Part shown: in pieces, positions 5,956 to 9,095 of the stretch
How the letters are laid out: each line of letters begins with the position of its first letter
Numbering within the stretch: position 1 is the stretch's first letter
NCBI GenBank assembly: GCA_002406055.1
Contig: DHMZ01000002.1
Span: 14,724 to 23,818, forward strand
Source: Spirochaetales bacterium UBA4629
GTDB taxonomy: Bacteria; Spirochaetota; Spirochaetia; Sphaerochaetales; Sphaerochaetaceae
DNA length: 9,095 nucleotides
Direction: 5' to 3'
Program-made: the position numbers and the translations under genes
The notes under the pieces: model-generated
Database searches by the model: none
Seen by the model: only the letters and a program-made list of their open reading frames with translations
What the model was told of the DNA's origin: nothing

Positions 5956-7212
5956 TTAAGCCTCCAAGCTTTTTAAGAGTGTGAAGAATGAAGGAAATGT
6001 AACATCTGCCTCTTTTGTATCATCTATTATGACATCTTCATCGGCTTTTGTGCCAGCAATTGCTAATGCCATGATTATTCTGTGGTCTTTATGCCCAGAG
6101 ACTTTTCCTCCACTTATGTGTCCCTTTCCATTTATGATTAGGCCATCTCTCATTTCTTCTATCTCGACATTAAGCTTTTTGAGTTCTGTTGTCATTACGC
6201 TTATCCTATCTGTCTCTTTTATTCTTGCTTGTTCGACATTTTTTAGTATGGTTTTTCCTTTAGCAAAAGCAGCTAGAACAGCTAATGAGGGAAGAGCGTC
6301 TGGAATATCGTTAATATCAAATTCGCCTCCATTAAGAACTTTTGGGCCTTTGACTATTACTTCGTTGTTGTTTAAACGACAAACAGATGCCCCCATCTCT
6401 TGAATTATCTCTAAAACTCTCTTGTCACCTTGAGTTGTGTTCTCTCTAAGATTCAAGAGTCTTATCCTAGTGCCTTGGATAGCCGCAAGAACCATAAAGA
6501 ATGTTGCTGAGGAGTAGTCTCCCTCAATTGTTTCCTCTTTTAATGTGTAGCTTTGTCCTCCCTGTATAAAGCTATGCATTAAATCATCTGTTATTGAGTA
6601 TTTGATCTTTTCTTTATCAAGCCACTCTAGTGTCATATTTACATATGGTTTTTCAAAAAGAAGGGAACAGTTGATATTGCTATTTCCTTTTGCAAGTGGA
6701 GTAGAAAGAAGTAAGCCTGATAGATATTGGCTTGTTTTGCATTCTATTGTTGTCTCTCCTCCTCTTATTGGGCCTTGAATAGTGAAAGGCGGGAAACCGT
6801 CTTTAGACTCAACAGTTGCCCCTAAATCTTTAAGAGATGAGAGAAGTGGCCCAAATGGTCTCTTTTTTAGTTGCTCATCGCCTGTAAATGTACACCTTAC
6901 TGGCATTGTTGCTACGATTGGAGCAAGAAGTGCAAGTGTTGTACCACTGTTACCAGCATCTACTACAATATCTTTTTCTTTATCAAGAATAAGCTCTGTC
7001 GAATCAATTATTACAGTTTTTTCTTCTGTCTCTACTTTTGCTCCAAGCTCTTTTATAGAAGATAGGCAACTTAGTGTATCTGCTGAGAGCAGAGGTCTGT
7101 GTATGGTAGATTTTCCCCTTGATGCAAAGGCAATAAGAAAAGCTCTTATTGTTTGACTCTTTGAACCAGGAATTGTGATAGTTCCTTCGTACTTTGCTCT
7201 TTTTATTTCCAT
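5956..7212 (-). CDS. aroA: 3-phosphoshikimate 1-carboxyvinyltransferase (EPSP synthase)
   Basis: The enzyme joins PEP to shikimate-3-phosphate, the sixth shikimate-pathway step. From the ATG at 7212 it has 418 residues, normal for the family. Visible blocks are PGSKS (15-19, Lys18) with Arg23, GNSGTT (87-92), KKRPFGPL (Arg118), TSQYLSG (160-166, Gln162), IPDALP (Asp305), RIKETDR (330-336, Lys332 and Arg336), HKDHR (374-378) and TFPSFF near the end. One oddity: the arginine that usually follows GN(S/A)GTxx (Arg100 in E. coli numbering) is Ala94. The frame is open back to 7293, but those 27 extra residues are hydrophobic and unlike any AroA N-terminus, and they would run through the TATAAT promoter, so I reject them. 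It heads the six-gene cluster; no other aro gene is near. Confidence 0.95.
   Translation of the reverse strand: MEIKRAKYEGTITIPGSKSQTIRAFLIAFASRGKSTIHRPLLSADTLSCLSSIKELGAKVETEEKTVIIDSTELILDKEKDIVVDAGNSGTTLALLAPIVATMPVRCTFTGDEQLKKRPFGPLLSSLKDLGATVESKDGFPPFTIQGPIRGGETTIECKTSQYLSGLLLSTPLAKGNSNINCSLLFEKPYVNMTLEWLDKEKIKYSITDDLMHSFIQGGQSYTLKEETIEGDYSSATFFMVLAAIQGTRIRLLNLRENTTQGDKRVLEIIQEMGASVCRLNNNEVIVKGPKVLNGGEFDINDIPDALPSLAVLAAFAKGKTILKNVEQARIKETDRISVMTTELKKLNVEIEEMRDGLIINGKGHISGGKVSGHKDHRIIMALAIAGTKADEDVIIDDTKEADVTFPSFFTLLKSLEA
5961..5965 (-). promoter_or_regulatory. Ribosome binding site of the EFR1 gene
   Basis: GGAGG on the minus strand, 6 nt before the ATG at 5954 and inside the last codons of aroA. 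It is one of the two strongest Shine-Dalgarno sequences in the window and shows that canonical initiation is used here, in contrast to the leaderless-looking aroA and pectinesterase starts. Confidence 0.85.
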
Positions 7213-7218
7213 GATGCA

Positions 7219-7224
7219 ATTATA
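7219..7224 (-). promoter_or_regulatory. -10 box for aroA and the cluster, predicting a leaderless transcript
   Basis: A perfect TATAAT on the minus strand is followed by six bases (TGCATC) and then the aroA ATG. Standard spacing puts +1 on the A of that ATG (7212). No Shine-Dalgarno is present. No recognisable -35 exists (TCTTCT with a 17-bp spacer), because the upstream stretch is a pyrimidine-rich tract on this strand. Confidence 0.6.
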
Positions 7225-7260
7225 GAACAAAAAGGAAAGAAAGAAGAGGTAGTTTTGTTC
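7225..7260. repeat. 8-bp inverted repeat GAACAAAA/TTTTGTTC next to the aroA -10 box
   Basis: GAACAAAA (7225-7232) and its exact complement TTTTGTTC (7253-7260) are separated by 20 bp, about two helical turns centre to centre plus a little. TATA lies just outside both arms. The left arm abuts the aroA -10 box, so a bound regulator could cover the promoter. It lies upstream of the predicted start and so would not be in the aroA mRNA. Confidence 0.5.
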
Positions 7261-7284
7261 GTATAGTAACAAAAAATAGAAAAG

Positions 7285-7306
7285 AATATACAAAAATTTG
7301 TATATT
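7285..7306. promoter_or_regulatory. Perfect palindrome, probable transcription-factor operator
   Basis: AATATACAAA (7285-7294) and TTTGTATATT (7297-7306) are exact complements around a 2-bp AA centre. Ten matched pairs with a 2-bp centre is the shape of a dimeric regulator site; the centre is too short for an RNA hairpin loop unless inner pairs open. It lies in the aroA/oppB divergent region, its centre about 59 bp before the predicted oppB start and 12 bp before that promoter's -35 box. I do not recognise the motif as belonging to a specific family. Confidence 0.65.
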
Positions 7307-7318
7307 TATGCTCACTTC

Positions 7319-7347
7319 TTGAATTATTTTTTTTCATTTGGTACGAT
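7319..7347 (+). promoter_or_regulatory. Sigma-70-type promoter of the opp operon
   Basis: TTGAAT (7319-7324), a 17-bp spacer, and TACGAT (7342-7347) preceded by the extended -10 TG at 7339-7340. Each hexamer matches 4 of 6 consensus bases, helped by ideal spacing and the TG. Transcription would start near 7354, leaving a leader of about 39 nt before oppB. Confidence 0.5.
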
Positions 7348-7375
7348 TCGCCATAAAAATAAAGCGAAACTTCGC
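7347..7375. repeat. Triple TTCGC/GCGAA element in the opp promoter and leader
   Basis: TTCGC (7347-7351), GCGAA (7364-7368) and TTCGC (7371-7375) alternate in orientation. The last two form the symmetric GCGAAACTTCGC. The first overlaps the -10 box. They could be a repressor site, or in RNA the middle copy could pair with the third copy as a short hairpin before the ribosome binding site. Confidence 0.45.
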
Positions 7376-7392
7376 ATATAAGGCAGGTAAAG

Positions 7393-8322
7393 ATGAATCC
7401 AAAAACTTTAGGTTATATCATCAAAAGAATATTGCTTGCTATTCTTACTGTGTGGATCGTAATGACAATAACTTTCTTTGTTATGCACTTTGTTCCAGGA
7501 GGACCATTTGCTAGTGAGAAGGCTGTAACGCCCGCAGTTCAGGCAGCTCTTGAGGCTAAGTATGGGCTAGATAAACCACTCATGGAGCAATATTGGTCTT
7601 ATTTGTCAGACATAATAACAAAATTCGATTTTGGGCCATCCTTAAAAAGTAGAGGAAGAATGGTTATAGACATTATCACAGATGGTCTTAAAACCTCTGC
7701 CAAACTCGGTGTTATTGCTGCGCTTTGGGCAACGATTGTTGGTGTTGTCTTAGGTGCTATCGCCGCTCTTAAGCGGGGAAGTGTTGCTGACAGCATTATC
7801 ATGGTAATATCTACAGCCTTTGTATCTATGCCATCATTTATTATGGGGTCACTGTTGCTGCTTGTTTTTGCTGTAGCACTACATATATTCCCAGCAAATG
7901 GTGAGACAGCAAAGGGCTTGGTTCTTCCTATTATTACACTTGGTTTGAGTCCTATGGCCCACATCATAAGATTAACTCGTTCAAGTATGCTTGATGTCTT
8001 GGGACAGGACTACATAAGAACAGCAAGAGCAAAGGGTGTTGCTCCTGTAAAAATTATATTTGGTCATGCTTTAAAGAATGCCCTCATTCCTGTTATTACC
8101 TATATCGGGCCAATGTTAGCCTACATTGTTACTGGTTCGTTGGTGGTAGAGCAGATTTTTGCTGTCCCTGGCATCGGTAGAGCATTTGTAAAGTCTATCA
8201 TTAACCGTGACTATCCACTAATCATGGGTACTACGATTATGCTAGCCTCTCTTATCGTCATTATGAACCTTCTTTCCGATATCCTCTATAAGGTTGTCGA
8301 CCCAAGAATTGATTTCAGCTAA
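7393..8322 (+). CDS. oppB: ABC transporter permease, OppB/DppB family
   Basis: This is one of two membrane subunits of a peptide/nickel-class ABC importer in the cytoplasmic membrane. The 309 residues are typical in length. Helix 1 spans about 10-33 and ends in the family-typical FVPGGPF (33-39); an outer loop with YGLDKP (57-62) follows, then about five more helices (about 101-126, 135-163, 176-195, 230-252 and 278-300). The coupling (EAA) loop is DYIRTARAKG (206-215), which contacts the ATPase subunits, and the C-terminal DPRID is usual. The ATG is preceded by AAGGCAGG, a modest ribosome binding site. It is the first gene after the divergent control region, with no substrate-binding protein gene before it. 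The cargo (oligopeptide, dipeptide or oligosaccharide) cannot be told from a permease; the symbol names the family only. Confidence 0.93.
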   Translation: MNPKTLGYIIKRILLAILTVWIVMTITFFVMHFVPGGPFASEKAVTPAVQAALEAKYGLDKPLMEQYWSYLSDIITKFDFGPSLKSRGRMVIDIITDGLKTSAKLGVIAALWATIVGVVLGAIAALKRGSVADSIIMVISTAFVSMPSFIMGSLLLLVFAVALHIFPANGETAKGLVLPIITLGLSPMAHIIRLTRSSMLDVLGQDYIRTARAKGVAPVKIIFGHALKNALIPVITYIGPMLAYIVTGSLVVEQIFAVPGIGRAFVKSIINRDYPLIMGTTIMLASLIVIMNLLSDILYKVVDPRIDFS

Positions 8323-8327
8323 GGAGG
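8321..8327 (+). promoter_or_regulatory. Ribosome binding site of oppC
   Basis: AAGGAGG overlaps the oppB stop codon (TAA at 8320-8322) and lies 7 nt before the oppC ATG. This is a near-perfect Shine-Dalgarno and favours coupled translation of the two permease subunits in similar amounts. Confidence 0.9.
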
Positions 8328-8334
8328 AGAAAAG

Positions 8335-9095
8335 ATGTTAAATAGACATAAACCTTTTAGTATTCAGCAGGACTTAAGTGACTTTAGACCTGCAACAGAT
8401 AAAGAAAAAGAGTATATGGTCCAAATGAGGCCTGCCTCAACTTTCTTTAAAGATGGACTCAAGAGATTTAAGCGTAATAAGGTTGCTATGGTCTCCTTCT
8501 TTGTCATAGTGATCATTACGCTTTCATGTATAATAATTCCTTTCTTCTGGCCTTATTCGTATGATGCTCAACTTGGGGTAACACCAGGTAAGCCAGTAGA
8601 TTCTTCTTATAAAAATCTTGCCCCTTTTCAGTATGGAAAAACAGAACAGAAGCGAATAGCTAATGGGGAAAAGATTTTCCCTCACGTCTTTGGTACAGAT
8701 AGCGCGGGGCGTGATTATTTTATTCGTATTGTTTATGGAACAAGAATCTCTCTTTCTGTTGGTTTCTTTGCTTCTCTTATTGTTCTTGTTATTGGACTTA
8801 CAGTTGGTAGCATATCTGGCTATTTTGGTGGAAAGGTTGACCTTGTAATAATGCGTATTGTTGATATTATCTATTCGCTTCCAGATATGCTTATGATTAT
8901 TCTTCTTGCATCTGTCATACGTGAACCGTTATCAGCAGCTCTTGAAGGCACTGTTTTAGAGAAGATAGGAAGTAATATTATCTCCCTTTTTATTGTTTTT
9001 GGCTTATTATATTGGGTTTCAATGGCAAGGCAAATTAGAGGACAAATACTCTCTTTAAGAGAGCAAGAATATGTTCTTGCTGCGAAGACAGCAGG
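8335..9095 (+). CDS. oppC: ABC transporter permease, OppC/DppC family (3' end beyond window)
   Basis: This is the partner membrane subunit of OppB. The frame is open from the ATG at 8335 to the window edge, giving 253 complete codons; no stop is reached. A cytosolic N-terminal region of about 45 residues leads to helix 1 (about 50-72), as in the OppC_N domain. FGTDSAGRD (119-127) is the hallmark of this family, followed by GTRISLSVG (135-143) and further helices (about 140-162, 170-195 and 213-232). The last visible residues, EQEYVLAAKTA (243-253), are the start of the EAA coupling loop, so about the last 80-100 residues lie outside. A loop of about 20 residues between helices (195-214) is common in this family. 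The strong AAGGAGG and a 12-nt gap from oppB show co-transcription. ATPase and binding-protein genes are expected downstream. Confidence 0.93.
   Translation, partial: MLNRHKPFSIQQDLSDFRPATDKEKEYMVQMRPASTFFKDGLKRFKRNKVAMVSFFVIVIITLSCIIIPFFWPYSYDAQLGVTPGKPVDSSYKNLAPFQYGKTEQKRIANGEKIFPHVFGTDSAGRDYFIRIVYGTRISLSVGFFASLIVLVIGLTVGSISGYFGGKVDLVIMRIVDIIYSLPDMLMIILLASVIREPLSAALEGTVLEKIGSNIISLFIVFGLLYWVSMARQIRGQILSLREQEYVLAAKTA

Noticed and set aside
5981..6403. 140-codon open frame antisense to aroA
   Set aside because: It is a shadow of the well-supported aroA reading frame. The 6782-7156 plus-strand frame is rejected for the same reason.
7213..7293. 27-codon N-terminal extension of aroA back to an ATG at 7293
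   Set aside because: It encodes a hydrophobic, Phe/Tyr/Leu-rich stretch unlike AroA proteins and runs through the TATAAT box and inverted repeat. The start at 7212 leaves PGSKS at residue 15, the normal position.
7213..7392. Riboswitch or T-box leader for aroA or opp
   Set aside because: The predicted aroA transcript has no leader, and the opp leader is only about 39 nt with at most a tiny hairpin; no known riboswitch or T-box consensus is visible.
7599..7967. 122-codon open frame antisense to oppB
   Set aside because: oppB has full family motifs in the same place; the antisense frame has no start signal or recognisable domain.
8663..8848. 61-codon hydrophobic open frame on the plus strand inside oppC
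   Set aside because: It is out of frame within oppC, which carries the FGTDSAGRD motif here. The hydrophobicity comes from the shifted reading of a membrane helix region.
1..9095. CRISPR array, tRNA/rRNA gene, insertion sequence ends or prophage genes
   Set aside because: No regularly spaced repeats, cloverleaf-like segments, transposase motifs or long terminal inverted repeats were seen by eye on either strand; nearly all of the window is accounted for by coding sequence.

Overview
The window is AT-rich (very roughly 35-40 % G+C by eye) and densely packed. It looks like the chromosome of an anaerobic, host- or gut-associated bacterium. The gene mix (EFR1-type flavodoxin/ferredoxin, DUF2974/Mbeg1-like lipase, CPBP protease, MalY/PatB lyase, Opp-type permeases, a signal-less pectinesterase) fits low-GC Bacillota or gut Spirochaetota. 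The sequence alone does not decide between them. UGA is used as a normal stop codon (the CPBP and EFR1 genes).

Layout. (1) Bases 1-156 are a divergent intergenic region. A gene runs off the left edge on the minus strand, with only its first 17 codons present but a clear ribosome binding site. A pectinesterase gene (157-1053, plus) starts without a Shine-Dalgarno sequence, directly behind a TATAAT box. (2) Bases 1050-7212 hold six minus-strand genes that are 1 nt apart or overlap. In transcription order they are aroA (EPSP synthase), an EFR1-family flavodoxin-ferredoxin protein, a MalY/PatB PLP-dependent C-S lyase, a CPBP intramembrane protease, a GHSKGG lipase-like hydrolase and a membrane-anchored DNA/RNA non-specific endonuclease. 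The last gene ends tail-to-tail with the pectinesterase, the stop codons overlapping, with no terminator between them. (3) Bases 7213-7392 are a 180-bp divergent control region with a perfect 10-bp-arm palindrome, two further inverted repeats and opposing promoters. (4) From 7393 to the right edge run oppB and the first 253 codons of oppC, the two membrane subunits of a peptide-type ABC importer.

How the genes fit together. The minus-strand cluster is almost certainly one transcription unit. Five junctions overlap or touch, and three of the last four genes use GTG or TTG starts, which suggests translational coupling. Its content is mixed: a shikimate-pathway enzyme, a probable low-potential electron carrier, a cystathionine/cysteine lyase, then a membrane protease-lipase-nuclease trio whose joint role is unknown. 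The opp genes form a separate, divergently transcribed unit.

The most notable signals are regulatory. Two genes (pectinesterase and aroA) have a perfect TATAAT 6-7 nt before the ATG and no Shine-Dalgarno, which predicts leaderless mRNAs. There is also a strong unassigned palindrome in the aroA/oppB intergenic region. I see no tRNA, rRNA, CRISPR array, transposase or phage gene.
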